Below, piece by piece: positions 12,161 to 23,517 of a stretch of 64,000 bases of DNA; the stretch's first letter is position 1; each line of letters starts with the position of its first letter. Made by a program: the position numbers and the translations under genes. This DNA comes from Tubulanus polymorphus (Eukaryota; Nemertea; Palaeonemertea; Tubulaniformes; Tubulanidae), in assembly GCF_964204645.1 (NCBI RefSeq), contig NC_134026.1, forward strand, positions 12,986,450 through 13,050,449, read 5' to 3'. The notes under the pieces were generated by a model. The model made no database searches. It saw nothing but the letters and a program-made list of their open reading frames with translations, and was not told the origin of the DNA.

Positions 12161-12565
12161 TTATGCTACAAATATAACAACTGTTCTACCTAAAATCCAT
12201 ATTATTTCATATTTCTGTTGTTCTTTTCTAGGGGTATAATAATCTGATAATTTAGGTTTATATAGATGTAATTTTTCATGATTTGTTATCCCGTTATATA
12301 AACTCGTTGCATCATCGACTGACTTAAAATCTCTATGTGAAATATTTTGATTATATAATTCTTTATTGATATAATCCATGTAGTTTTGTCTTTTTTCTCT
12401 ATATTCTTCTGCAGCTTTATTATATTTCTCTAATGCTAAGTTATGTCTTTTTTGTTCTGCTAACGAACCATTTTTATCAATATGCTTAAATAAATACCCA
12501 CTACCAGTAAATGCTAAAGCGTTAACAATTGCCGATCCTATAATAGTTACAGCAGCAGACGCCAT
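12161..12565 (-). CDS. Mav-A 134-aa conserved protein with N-terminal membrane segment
   Basis: Intact. The N-terminus SAAVTIIGSAIVNALAFTGS is a membrane-spanning or signal-anchor segment. An amphipathic, charged coiled coil follows (LALEKYNKAAEEYREKRQNY), then DDATSLYNG and LSDYYTPRKEQQKYEI, with a final hydrophobic tail. I recall related proteins with the LSDFY-P pattern from invertebrate genomes, in Maverick-like contexts. The start is preceded by TTTTTTCATTAAATAAATG, the strongest form of the element's start motif. Membrane association is inferred from composition. Confidence 0.6.
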   Translation of the reverse strand: MASAAVTIIGSAIVNALAFTGSGYLFKHIDKNGSLAEQKRHNLALEKYNKAAEEYREKRQNYMDYINKELYNQNISHRDFKSVDDATSLYNGITNHEKLHLYKPKLSDYYTPRKEQQKYEIIWILGRTVVIFVA

Positions 12566-12622
12566 TTATTTAATGAAAAAATTATGCATTTATATAGGAG
12601 GAATATATTTTTGTATTTCTAA

Positions 12623-12811
12623 CTAATCAATAGTTAAATTAGATAAAGTTACTGCTAACGTTAATTTTAGAATATTATTTATATCAAATCTATCAACTTT
12701 AGCACTTCCCATTCTAAATACTTTTTTTAATACCATTGTATATCCAACAGTTCCTACTGATAATAATTCTCCATTATATAATCCATTTATTATCCACTTA
12801 TTATCACTCAT
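12623..12811 (-). CDS. Mav-A small ORF (62 aa)
   Basis: Intact ORF starting MSDNKWIINGLYNGELLSVG. Mostly beta-like hydrophobic alternation, with the C-terminal LTLAVTLSNLTI. No family recognised. The start is preceded by a T-run and GATAAATAAATG, the shared start context. It sits between the penton-like gene region and the 134-aa membrane protein. Confidence 0.45.
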   Translation of the reverse strand: MSDNKWIINGLYNGELLSVGTVGYTMVLKKVFRMGSAKVDRFDINNILKLTLAVTLSNLTID

Positions 12812-12829
12812 TTATTTATCAAAAAAATT

Positions 12830-13140
12830 ATTATCCTCAAAATATTTAGTTGTGTTATTTATAATTATTTTAACATTTATTTTATCACTACTTTTATGAT
12901 TATCATATATTTAAGATAATATATTTTTAATATCATCGATAATTCCATCTTCAGTTAATTCATAATATTCTAAAGATTTTTTAATTAAATCAGTTACTTA
13001 TTCTATATTATAATTTTCGTTATTAATCATTGATTCATTATTAAATGATTTACTTTTTATATCAGTAATTACATCATTTAATTTAATTCTCATTTCATTA
13101 CCATGTTTAAAATCAAACCCAAAACAAATACTCGGCCCTA
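12830..13140 (-). pseudogene. Mav-A degraded ORF
   Basis: One frame reads PSICFGFDFKHGNEMRIKLN, later LIKKSLEYYELTEDGIIDDI, and ends KYFEDNNFFDK, with two in-frame stops. It is bounded by the penton-like gene and the 62-aa ORF. No homologue elsewhere in the window and no function assigned. Confidence 0.35.
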
Positions 13141-13149
13141 CTGTTATAT

Positions 13150-13919
13150 TTATTTATATAACAGAAAAAAATACTCTTTCCATCTTATAACTAATTCATT
13201 AATTACAGGAAAGTTATTCAAATCAATTAAATATCCATTGTGATTTCTTATTTCTAATCTAAAATTATTAAAATTAGGAATACATGGCTTGAAATCACAC
13301 TCAGCTAAATTATAATTTATTTGTGTTCCAAATTCTTTTACATTTTTTAATGGTAAAATATTTAATAAACCAGAATTACAAATTGTATCTTTAGTTGCTT
13401 CAAATGTCTTTGTAGGATCAATTAAATTGCAATAAATATAATAGTGTGTAAAAGGTATTAAGTTTGGTGTAGCATTAGCATTACGTATCCTTACATCTGG
13501 GTTAATTCCTAACAGTTTAGCTATAGGTTTTTTAACTAGAAATTGATGTTGATCTTCATTACCGAGCTTTATTCTTATTTTATCAGAGCTAGCACTTTTA
13601 ATAAGTCTTAATCCAAATCCAGCAGATGCCCCCATTTTTGAGCGTGCTCTTTTATTAATTTCTTGCGCTGATGCGCTGATCCTGGTTTAAGATAAAGATG
13701 AAACCATCTACTTTTATTTCTATCATGAATTAAAAAGACTCTATGTTCAATACTTTTATCCGAAATATTATAAAAAGAATTACATAAACTTACATTTACT
13801 AATTTTAAATCTACACAATTCTTAAATTCTCTATCTAATTGTACTAGTAAATTATGTGATTTATAATTTGTAAGTCTTCTTGAATCAACAAATATTTCAT
13901 ATTCTTTTAATTCTACCAT
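13150..13919 (-). pseudogene. Mav-A penton-like (minor capsid) candidate, frameshifted
   Basis: Two overlapping ORFs (13919-13608 and 13635-13150) form one product of about 250 residues with a frameshift near 13620. The first half has the pattern EIFVDSRRL...HNLLVQLDREFK..VDLKLVNVSLCNSFYNI, ending in KPGSAHQ. The second continues with DKIRIKLG, ISK-type segments, TPNLIPFTHYYIYCN, and a C-terminal EIRNHNGYLIDL. An early beta-rich region with NSFYN and a later HNG..L pattern resembles single-jelly-roll minor capsid proteins of Mavericks. That is inference by pattern and position; a structural match would be needed. Confidence 0.4.
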
Positions 13920-13936
13920 TTATTTTACATATTTTT

Positions 13937-14199
13937 TTATTCAAAATCTATTTCATAGTGCCCTTTTTCATTCATACCTTTATATATGAAATAGAAATCA
14001 CCTGAACATAATTCTTCTAGACCTTTTGGTAAATATGTTCTGAATTTATATTTATTTCCTTTAATGCTTCATATTCTAAGTGAATTACTGATTTACTACC
14101 ATATCTATTAGTAATTGTTTCAATATTTGTAATTAGATATTCATTTGTAGTATCTTTAATTCTATTTAAGAATTCACTGTGTATTTGTTTACTCTCCAT
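13937..14199 (-). pseudogene. Mav-A first gene from the right end, frameshifted
   Basis: Starts MESKQIHSEFLNRIKDTTNE, then YLITNIETITNRYGSK. After a frameshift near 14020 it continues LPKGLEELC and FYFIYKGMNEKGHYEIDFE. About 95 residues. The order 'needs ... YLIT.I......YG...V..LE ... LP' resembles a small conserved protein of some Mavericks, possibly OB-like. I cannot verify that. It is the gene nearest the right terminus of Mav-A. Confidence 0.4.
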
Positions 14200-14294
14200 T
14201 TTAATAACATATTTTTTTATTAGAATTGATTTTAGAAGTTGTTAATTTATATATGTTATTCATTTTAATGTTATTCATTTATATGAATATTATT

Positions 14295-15065
14295 AGTGTG
14301 GTATTATGGGAAATACCCATTAACCAATACAGTTTATATTTCAGATTTCCCCTTTCAGTCTATCATAATGCATGTACGTGTTGCTAGCATTTCTGTAATC
14401 TCATAACCATGTTTTTCACACTTAATGTACCAGCAATTCCAATTGCTACCAAAACCTATATATCTAACCCACACATTCAGTGTGGCGCATTCATTCATTC
14501 ATGCCTCTAGCAAGGCAGGAACAAGTGTCTTCGCATTTACTGGTGAGTTTTACTTTATACTTCGAATTTGTCAATTTTGCTCTGTCTCTCGAGTTTATTT
14601 TCCTGTGGCATAGGTGGCAAAGCTTTACATGTTCTTCGTGGGCATAGCTAAATAATATAGCATTTCCATGTTGAATAATATAGAGTTTTTTGACTTAATA
14701 TAGATTTAATAGATTTTCCTTAATAGTGATTGATATTGTTTTGAGAGTTGATTAATTATAGTGTAGTTATTATTCAATTCAGTTTGAGATTCAGTTGCAT
14801 TAATGAATTAATATACTTTATGTTTTATGCAAATGCTAAGAGATGTTTTTTATATTTTGTAGACCTTGCTAGTTAATAACTACTATAGTTATAGTTGCCA
14901 GTCACATTTCCGATAGTTCCGGCGTTATTGAAATTTCGCTACGATGTAAACTAACTGATACTTAGATAATCTGTTAATACGCGCCAATTCTATAGTCTTT
15001 TTTGCTGATGTGCCTGGGACAGGTTTTCTTTCCCTCCGGACCTTAACCCCTGCATACCACATTAG
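14295..15065. other. No gene recognised
   Basis: Composition shifts at about 14295 from Maverick-like AT-richness to ordinary sequence. Only short frames and no domain. It may be the pre-insertion host DNA between Mav-A and the orphan hairpin. Confidence 0.5.
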
Positions 15066-15203
15066 AGTAATTGGGAATAAGTTGGTTCAGGTTAAAGGGT
15101 TGAGAGGTCGAGTGAGTAGAAAAATAAATTCTCGCACGCTCGAATTTATTTTTCTACTCACTCGACTCAACCTTTGACCTGAACCAACACATTCCCAATT
15201 ACT
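15066..15203. repeat. Mav-B terminal hairpin (138 bp)
   Basis: Starts AGTAATTGGGAATAAG and ends CCCAATTACT, with arms complementary nearly throughout and the same central core (AAATTCTCGCACGCTCGAATTT) split across the loop as in the other hairpins. Arm sequence differs from the others (GTTGGTTCAGG, GAGTGAGTAG). It directly abuts a truncated polymerase frame rather than a gene start, so it is either a rearranged end or a separate insertion. Confidence 0.85.
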
Positions 15204-15205
15204 AT

Positions 15206-18203
15206 TATACCAAATTTTCCCGATAATTGTTTTATAAATAAATGAGTATCATATCCTCATAAATAATGAAATAATATTGGTACGAAATTAACCTTTTTAG
15301 CTTGTAAATTAGAATCTTTATGAGCAGCTCCACGATATTCTGGATCTAAATGATAATGGTCTCTTACTTTATTATCAAATGAATAAAATGGCTTTTCACA
15401 AAACCAACAATAAGTTGCATAATTAAAATCAATTTCATCTATCGTCATTATTATGGTTTTTATTTTTGTTTAATAATTGTGCAAAATCACTTTCTTATTC
15501 AATTATCTTATTACAAAATCCATTTGCTACATCTTCACCTCTGAAAGAAATATATTTACTTTCATATAATTCAGGGTAATTTGATTTTATATAAACTCCA
15601 TAAGCAGCTGCTCTTTGATGAACTTTTTTAATTGTATTTATAATTGGATCTTGAATTGTATCTTCATTTAATTAATTTTCTTTATCCATTGATTTTGAAA
15701 TTTGATTTTTGTTGTATATTTCTTTTCTATCTTGATCAGTTAAATCTTTATTCAATGATTCAAAATCTCCATATATTACAAATGGAACCATGTTTTTAGA
15801 TTTATAAATAGTAAATTTCAATTTATACTCTTTTTCTGTTGGCATTATTAATTTGCAAAAATCTTTATAATCACATAACTCTTCATGTTTTAGTAACGCA
15901 TTTTCTGTCATAAATTTAGATAAACATTTTCAATATAGATAAATTTTATTATGGTGATCACTTTCTGTTCTGAAAAATAAATATATTTGTTTTAACCACA
16001 TATAATGTTCATTTTCATCTTTTTTCATAGTATAATAAATCTATAACATTTGCGTCATAATCTTTTGTTAAATTTAAAGCTTCTACTGTATAATCTTTAA
16101 TATTTTCACCTTTTGTCTTTGGTAATTGCATTAATTCGAATACATTTATTTTTTTTAAACTATTAACTTTATTGATCGATTTTATATAATGTTTCATATT
16201 TCCGGTAATCTGATATTCTAAAACTATGTGTAATTTCTTCTGTTGGGTATAAACAACTAATAGACGACCATAGAAAACATTTGTTATCTTTATTTTGAAT
16301 ATTTATTACTGCTTTTGTCGTAAATGGTAATTTAATGTAAGACGATGCTTTAATATCCGTTGCTCTTGTAAAGTTTGAATTATTTGTAAAAATTTTATTA
16401 CTTATTGATTTTTATCATGGGCTTGCATGCTTGCAAGCCCATATTGCTATTACACGTATTGATAACTTGCTTGGGGAGTCGATAACTTTCGTTAGAAACG
16501 TTCTTGGGCTCTGATATTTACACACATTTAATGCAGTTATAAAATCTAGGTTCCTGTCGTATATTGGCTATATCGGTTGTCGTTTTCATTGTTTTATAAT
16601 TTTGTTTAATCGTTTTTGTTATTTCAGCAGCGCATACCAACCTTGGTTGAGCATGCGTGATCAGTCTTGAAAATTGGTATTCATGCGCGGCATAGTGCTG
16701 CCGACAATTCAATTCATTCTTTATTGACACAATAAAACATTTACTTTCACGTTTTAAAAAAATTCTTTTGATTTTCTTTTACTTTCTTTCGGGGCTTGCG
16801 TTAGCGGCCATTTGACAAATCTTTGTATGAACATTTATATTTTTCAGTTTAGATATCTAAAACTTAAAATCCGCTTTTCTGTAAAATAAATTCTGAATTG
16901 AATAGAAGACTGGTTCCCTGTCTATTCAAAGAGCCAGGGGGCGGTAGTCTATGGTGGCAATAAACCTTATGAGTAAACTTTATCGGATGATCGTAGTGGA
17001 TTGTCGTTTGAAGGAGATGTAACTTATTCTTGCTTAATGTCTTTCTTAATGTTTTTTCTTTCAGCTGTAAATTTTTCTATGCAAAATCATTTCAACACAA
17101 TCCGATACGTAATCTAGCAATTATCAACATGATGATAAATTCCGTTAAGACACTACAATACTCAAATAACAACTATCCAAAAGCTTGCACTAACTTGGTC
17201 CACGTCTACAATAAAACCATTCCGATATTCCCAGTCCCCGTGTATAACATTTCATGTACGATGTACGACAAAACCGATCTCTTAGCTCTTTAAGTAATCA
17301 GTTCAAAGTACGATTAATTCTACTACAGAAATACAAAACCACCAAGCAAGCTTTCGGTACAACCATGTCAGCAAGCCCATTTTTAGAATTTCTGTCTTGT
17401 TCCTATTTGTATTGTAAATATTTAAATCTAGAAATAAAATTTTATTCAATGTTTAATGTTTAACCAGAACCTTTTTTAATATCTTTCTTCAATATAGCTT
17501 TTAGATTCATTATATATGTTTTCTAATTTCTCTTTTATTTGTGTTTTTGAAATTATTTCTTCGGAATGTGTTTGAATATTACTCTCCATTTTTTCTTCTG
17601 ACTTTATATAACTTACTTTTCCAGAAATACGAATTTTTGGATATTCAACATCAGTTAAGAAATCCAATATCATTTCAAAAAATTTACTTTAATCTTCTAC
17701 TCTTGTGCCTTTAAAAAATTTAAATATAATAGCTGCAGGACCAATTTTTCTACGTAATGTTTCTAAAATTTCAATTCTATCTTTTATTTTAAGTGAATCG
17801 ATATAAGTTCAAACATTTTCCATCTAAGGTTTTTTTGAAATACATTTAGTTTCTTTAATAGATATTTTTACTTGTTGAGATTAATCATCAAAATATTCTG
17901 TTCCTAAAATATTTTTACTTAACTTTTGTTGATGTTTTTATGATTCAAGATGTCTTTTATAATTCCTTTTACTTATAAATTCATTACAAACATCACATTT
18001 AATTTCATATTTTTTCATATTTTCTAATTGTTCTTTTTTTTCATTTGGAATTTTCTGGTGTCTCAAAACCTATAACATTTATTTTATGAATAACAGTTTT
18101 TTTGTCGAGATTTTTGAGATTTATCAATGTATTGTTCACAATATGTACAATAATATTGATTTTTATTTTTATTATTGATTTTTTTATGTTCACTGTCTCC
18201 CAT
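15206..18203 (-). pseudogene. POLB: Mav-B family-B DNA polymerase, N-terminal half, broken
   Basis: Starts at 18203 (T-tract, then CTAATAAATGGG) with a finger reading QYYCTYCEQYIDKSQKS. Later open pieces: 17673-17476 (LTDVEYPKIRISGKV), 16197-16015, 15911-15672 with the exonuclease I motif PFVIYGDFESLN, and 15448-15257 with the endonuclease-VII-like CWFCEKPF...VRDHYHLD..YRGAAH. These align in order with Mav-F (53222-50180). The copy stops just after the exonuclease II region (about 15244), so it has no polymerase palm. Multiple stops and frameshifts. Confidence 0.8.
16417..17464. mobile_element. 1.05-kb insertion inside the Mav-B polymerase
   Basis: The polymerase frame breaks at about 16417 and resumes at about 17465. 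The left edge is a 26-bp near-perfect palindrome built from ATGGGCTTGCA and TGCAAGCCCAT (16417-16442). A matching GCAAGCCCAT recurs at about 17371-17381 near the right edge, giving inverted ends. Contents have ordinary composition and no recognised domain; an ORF at 17030-17293 is not similar to anything I know. Confidence 0.5.
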
Positions 18204-18234
18204 TTATTAGGGGAAAAATTACGAGTGGTGATGG

Positions 18235-19203
18235 GTGATGTGCCGACCTCTCGACATCTGGTATAAAAGCCTATATTTCCAATTACTGAAAGACAACGAT
18301 AAATCGATTGATTCAGATATTCCTTGGAAATTAGACCCTAGTCATTTGTCACGATGGCTACCAGTTAAAGAAGGTGGAATAGATACTACAGGAAAATTCT
18401 CATTCATTCGTATTTATGCGTGGTCCTTGCGATTCATTAGAATCTGTCGATCACCAAAAAAGTCACGTATTATCATCCAAAGAATTGAAAGAAGCCGAAC
18501 TGACAATTTTAAAATTCGATCGGCGAAAACGTTATCCCGACGAAATAGCAGCTCTGAAAAAGAAAAACAATGTTCTTCTTATAGCAGTAAACTTGTTGCG
18601 TTCATTCCGTTCTTGGGTGAAAAAGATGTATAGCGTTCGCGAACTCGATTAGAAAATAGTCCTGAGTTACCGAGTGAAGCGAAATTTCCGATTATCTTTG
18701 CGAAATCTATTCCCGTCGCGGGACCCTTGATACTTCAGGAGCACGATGATACCGACCATAGCGTCAGACCAGCTCATATTCATAATTCGTTGAGACAGAA
18801 GTATTTGATCTTACAAGGATTAACTCTCGTGAAGAATATAATTCGCGCTGTTCACTTAAAAACAACCGATAGTTTAGATACCGATTCGTTACTCTCCAGA
18901 TTCGTTCGTTTTGCAGCAAGACAAGGTTGGCCAAAACGATGTTTATCAGACAACGGAGGTTGTTTTGTATCTGGAGAGTCAGAATTGCGAGAACTTACCG
19001 ATTTGTTAAGTCGATCTAGACCAGGAAAAATTGCGAACAATTAAGCGAATAATGGAGTTCAGTGGGTTTGGAATCTTCCCGCCAGCCCGCATTTTGGAGG
19101 CGTGTTTGAAGTCATGATAAAAGCAGCTAAACGTTCGATTAAAGCGATGATAAAAAATAGCGATCTTAATGATGAACAATTCCGAACGAGTAATTGGACG
19201 ACT
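18235..19203 (+). pseudogene. BEL/Pao retrotransposon integrase region, broken
   Basis: Reads in order: IPWKLDPSHLSRWLPVKEGG (18325 region), VLSSKELKEAELTILKF and YPDEIAALKK (18450-18560, another frame), LRQKYLILQGLTLVK (about 18795), AVHLKTTDSLDTDSLLSRF (about 18850), CLSDNGGCF (about 18940) and SPHFGGVFEVMIKAAKRSIK (about 19085). The D, D and E of the retroviral-type integrase triad are identifiable in DSLDTDS, SDNG and GGVFE. Several frameshifts and a stop at 19042. Not continuous with the BEL/Pao tail at 3-503. Confidence 0.85.
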
Positions 19204-20300
19204 GATCGGGCCATGTAATGAAAAACCACGGACGTTATAAACTTTCTTTTACAGACACTTTAAGTTGTAACCACGTTCAGACGCAAAAACACCACGATAA
19301 TACGATCGCGGTATCGCGGTAATTTTCATTTTAACGCAGCAATTTAACGAAACGGAACCGAACATGCCAGAGAATCGAATCAGCCACCAGCTGTGTTAGT
19401 AAGGACAAATAATATGTTATTATCAGGCCTTGTAATGTTGATTTTTCATTAAATATGAAAATATTTTCAATGGAGTTTGTATAAGTTTGACAACCATTGT
19501 TCGCTTTCTCCCTGAAGATTTTGCTGTGCCTGTTATTCATCTGCTTTTAAGGGTTAATCAGTGATGCGCATTTTGAAACTGGAATGGTTGGAAAAGGTTT
19601 CAAATATTTAAACCTCCATAGGAATTACTAGCGAAAAGTTTCTGCTCATGCAAATCTTTGAGAAAATATGGCCAGAAAACAAGCATAACTTTCAAAATCA
19701 AGACAGTATTGAATTGTAAATAACATTTCATCACAAGTGGTGACATGTATATTTGTTATAATTGTAATTGATACCGTTAGCTACATTGACACACTTGCCG
19801 GGCGAAGCAAGACGTGTTCCTTTTGCCAAACTGGAACTTCCGATTATCTCGACGAAGTCTAAACGTCCTCTTGTAAAAAAACATTTCGTACGAAATTCGA
19901 ATTGTGGAACTTCTTCTTAATGCCTGAAAATGGACCATCCTAAGTACACTGATATTGCACAGCTAGTAAAACATCGCATCAGAATATATCAGAATAACAT
20001 CAGAATATCTAGCAAAATTCCCAGCGAGGGGTATCCGAATTATGTATGACGGTTGATGTATTTTAGGCGACATTCTTCAAGTAGGTACACACACAAATGC
20101 ACGATCAAATATTTTTCCTGCTGGCAGGATATGATTTTTTGGTGATGTGTTATCTATAAATGCACGTGAATGCATCCATCAAATTTCACACGTTTCAATT
20201 TGTACCATAGCAGATAAAATAATTTACGTAGATTATGCAGGTAATATAATCTAAAAAGCATGCATTGGCAGTTAACATTAATGGGCTTCCGTTGAAACGG
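19204..20300. other. No gene recognised upstream of the secreted-protein gene
   Basis: Ordinary-composition sequence between the BEL/Pao remnant and the TATA-like box at 20301. No domain or long ORF. The last 100 bp probably contain the core promoter of the downstream gene. Confidence 0.4.
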
Positions 20301-20330
20301 TATTTATACGTCGAATCACTACACTATATT
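20301..20330 (+). promoter_or_regulatory. Probable TATA-type core promoter
   Basis: TATTTATA at 20301-20308 lies about 37-44 bp upstream of the ATG at 20345, with an initiator-like CACTACACTA at about 20317-20326. The spacing suits a very short 5' UTR. Assigned because a well-formed signal-peptide ORF follows. Confidence 0.45.
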
Positions 20331-20344
20331 CAGAAGTTAATACA

Positions 20345-20502
20345 ATGAAGTCATTAATAGTTTGTCTATGTCTGGTCGCCAGTATTTTTGCCAAGGAACT
20401 GTTCTCTCAAAGAGAGTTAGCTGTCCTTCGAAATCTTGATAGAAGTGATTTGCCGAGGTACATTAAGACAGCGTTACGACGAATCCGTAGACAAGTACAA
20501 GG
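20345..20502 (+). CDS. Small secreted protein, exon 1 of 3
   Basis: Encodes residues 1-52 plus two bases of codon 53. A classic signal peptide (MKSLIVCLCLVASIFA, cleavage likely after A16) is followed by an acidic/basic propeptide-like region and the basic motif RRIRR, a possible processing site. The exon ends at CAAGG before GTACGT. With exons 2 (27404-27519) and 3 (27747-27814) the phases agree (2 then 1) and give 342 nt: 113 residues and a stop. The protein is therefore probably intact and secreted. I do not recognise the family; precursors of peptides or small cysteine-bearing matrix proteins would look like this. Confidence 0.75.
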
Positions 20503-20653
20503 GTACGTAGGTGTTCCAACTTCAAATTTAAGTGAACTCCTGACAAGGGGATGGAAGATCAACAGTTTTTTTTTCTGTGAAATAATCTTGGTTCTACAAC
20601 TAGAAGTGGAGATAAATGGCATGGAAATACTGTCAAAATTGAAATAGCATTTT

Positions 20654-20701
20654 GACGCGTCAATCGACGCGTCAAACGACGCGTCAATCTACGCATCAAA
20701 T
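20654..20701. repeat. Four 12-bp tandem units carrying ACGCGT
   Basis: Units GACGCGTCAATC, GACGCGTCAAAC, GACGCGTCAATC and TACGCATCAAAT in intron 1 of the secreted-protein gene, just 150 bp after exon 1. ACGCGT is a CpG-bearing palindromic hexamer. A second short repeat (AGGGCATTGCT) follows directly. Confidence 0.8.
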
Positions 20702-22476
20702 TCAGGGCATTGCTAGGGCAATTTAGGGCATTGCTTGAAAAATCTTTTTAATTCGTGACTTCAGGTAAGTTCCACAAGTTTATATTGTATTTTATCTTTC
20801 TTCAGGAATTATTTTGTAGTCAAATAAGACCAAAGATATACATTTGGTTACGGTCCGTGTCCAAAATTTTGTAGGGTACAGGTAGGCGCGGCAGGGAAAC
20901 TATTTAATATTTTCAAAAAAATATGTTTCACAATATGAAAAAAATATTCAAATAAGGCCATACCAAAATAATTGTCTGTTTGCCGTAACAACGAATGAAC
21001 TTTTCAGGATGAGTCGGAAGGTAGGTAGAAGGTAGGTAGGTTTTTTGCAAAATTTTTGGGCAAAAAAAAGAAACAAATTTACCACCTTTTTCACATGGAA
21101 ACAATATCGTAGAAATCATCTACGTTGTGCACGGGAATTTTGTCTAATAGCGTAGATTTCGAGAATTATTCCAAAATTATAACTTCGTCCAGAGCGGCAT
21201 CTCTGTGTTAAAAATGAAACAGTACATTGAATATGAGCGAGCGTTTACGTTACCAGCTTTAATATAGTCACTATGAGAATGAATGGCAGCTTATTGGAAC
21301 ACTGCCAGTTTCCTGGAAAACTTAAATTAGGCCACATGTCAAGGCATGTTTTCACACAATGCACACTTGAATTCAAACATACGTAGCACATACGTCGGCA
21401 GTGTGTCGGTCGGTCGGCCGTTTTTATCAAAAATAAAGTTTATTTCAATGAATCCCAGAAAAAAGTTTTCACTCGGTACCTTTGAAGTCGGGTCGGTCGG
21501 TCCTCGTTACCTCGTTGTCTCAAGGTCTCGTTGTATACACGTACTTAATACATGCATGCGAACGCCGTAGACACAAAGTCCTAATGGCTTTTTGGGCACC
21601 CGAGAGGACTCTGAAAAAAAATAAATCATTTTTTTAGCATATACAATGACTAGAACAAAAGCACCGGCAATATTTCACCACTGTATGTGTAACTTTCCTA
21701 AGCCAGGTTGTAAAGATGTCATCTTAGATGTCAAAAATAGGGCTGCTTAGGACCCCTTGAATGCACCCATGATACAGCACTTTGGAGAGTGATCTTGACA
21801 CACCTTTTTTATCAGTGGGTTATTACGCAATCGGCAGCCATCCTAGTATCTTCAGTCCTCGTTCATAGAAGGAAAACGGGTTTGTGGAGGATATCAACAG
21901 GTTTAACACATAATTACGTATGTTATTCGATAATTTGTATCTATCGTATGACACATCCCAATCGAATTGGGATTACCCGGTGTTGTATTATCTCACCAAA
22001 GGAGGGAAATTTTGAATAAAATACAATTTACCTTTTTTCATTGGTACCTATCCATATAAACAACAAAAGAAAAATTTCTTTTTATAGTGCAACTGGGCAC
22101 ATATTCATACGAATCATGCATTCAAGCTTTGTCAATTACTCATAGGAAGCCAAATTTTGAAAAGGCCCTTGATTAAATTGTTGTTCGCGAAAATCTGAAC
22201 GCAGAAATGTTGGAAAAAGCCTCTATGGTCGGCTTAGCCGCTGTCATGTGAACCCGCGGTATGTCTACTATATTACTTTCGCGTTTTATTTGGTTAAAGT
22301 GATCAATTGCGCGATCGGGACGAATAGTTATAAAATACGACGAAAATAACTTCGAATCAAATTCAATTTTAAACCGCATTCATATCAATTAGACAGGAAA
22401 AAACTCTAGTCTGTGGTATTCGTTCCTGCCATCTCCCCGTTGCGACTTGTAAAAACACGATTGAACTGTGTTAATC
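20702..22476. other. Intron 1 sequence, no gene recognised
   Basis: Ordinary sequence with no domain. Short GGTCGG repeats occur at about 21406-21420 and 21488-21502. No RNA gene was recognised. Confidence 0.4.
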
Positions 22477-22548
22477 CACGGGGCTCGTATCAGAGTTGCA
22501 GTGTAAAAATGATAATCTGTTAATTCAATGTCTATAGTATATATAAAA

Positions 22549-23029
22549 TAACAAGGGGCTAACGACGCTCACAAACTACTCAGCTTCAGTCACTTACTGT
22601 TCCTTTATTTCTCATCCAATTTCGATAATTTCGGGCATGATATGAAAGCTAATAGCTTCCTGCTTCTGACGAAATTAATCCCTTTAACTTCCAATGAATA
22701 GTTCGTGAACAAATATAGAATGTTTTGTGTATTTGAAGCTCACGATCATCAAAATCGGTGAAAGACTTCGCGTCGAACTGAACGTTTTAAATTTCGAAAT
22801 CGGCAAAAACCGGCGTCATAGCATTTTCGGTCCAGGCAATTTCGGCCCCAATTTCGCGTTCAAAGACGTATAACTATTCTTTGGAAATTAATGGGATTAG
22901 TTTCCTTAGAAGCAGGAAGCTATTAGCTTTCACATCATGCCCGGATTATTGAAATTAGATGAGAAATAACGAAATAGTAAGTGACTGAAGTTGAGTAGTT
23001 TCTGAGCGTTGTTAGTCCCCTTGTTGAGA
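22549..23029. repeat. Internal inverted repeat of the hAT-like element
   Basis: Arms at about 22549-22680 and 22903-23029 are imperfect reverse complements (for example AGCTAATAGCTTCCTGCTTC against GAAGCAGGAAGCTATTAGCT). About 220 bp of spacer contains two GGC-rich stretches. The arms probably belong to the same element as the outer ends. Confidence 0.75.
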
Positions 23030-23235
23030 CGAGGAGATACACAATATCCGTGTAAGATGATAACGAGAGAAATTCCACGATAAATCCAGCCATGACCAAA
23101 AACCTGAAAAGAAGAGTATATATATTTGCGCAACTTTTTGGCTAAAGACTATTAGCCATCATCAGGCGTACTGAGAATAGGAGAATACTACACGATAATT
23201 ATACAAGACCAAACTGAGTGAGTGATTACAATGTT

Positions 23236-23357
23236 AGTAATAGGGAATATAGGGGTTCAGATCAAAGGTCGTAAGGTCGAAAAATAAATTCTCGCACACT
23301 CGAATTTATCTTTCGACCATCCAACCTTTGATCTGAACCCCTATATTCCCTATTACT
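23236..23357. repeat. Mav-C left terminal hairpin
   Basis: 122 bp. The outer 50 bp (AGTAATAGGGAATATAGGGG onward) is mirrored by the inner 50 bp ending in CCCCTATATTCCCTATTACT. The loop region is rich in A/T around TCTCGCACACTCGA. The reverse complement of the right-end hairpin is identical over the stretch that I compared. Confidence 0.92.
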
Positions 23358-23517
23358 TAAAGTTTAAATGTGTTAAATTTTTGATTTTAACATAAAAAAG
23401 TACGAGTAATTAACAAGTGTAAACTTGCGTCGAGAAAACAGTGAATATTTATATTTGTATGTGTTAAATTCTTATTTTAACATAAAAGTAACGAGTAATA
23501 AAAAATTTGATATTAAA

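Larger units (their letters stand above)
15066..18215 (-). mobile_element. POLB: Mav-B: Maverick polymerase fragment with hairpin
   Basis: AT-rich block holding the N-terminal half of the zinc-finger/DNA polymerase gene on the minus strand, ended on the left by a hairpin. The right border at about 18215 meets BEL/Pao sequence. An unrelated 1-kb insertion (16417-17464) splits it. No 6-bp duplication links its two borders, so it is a truncated remnant. Confidence 0.7.
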
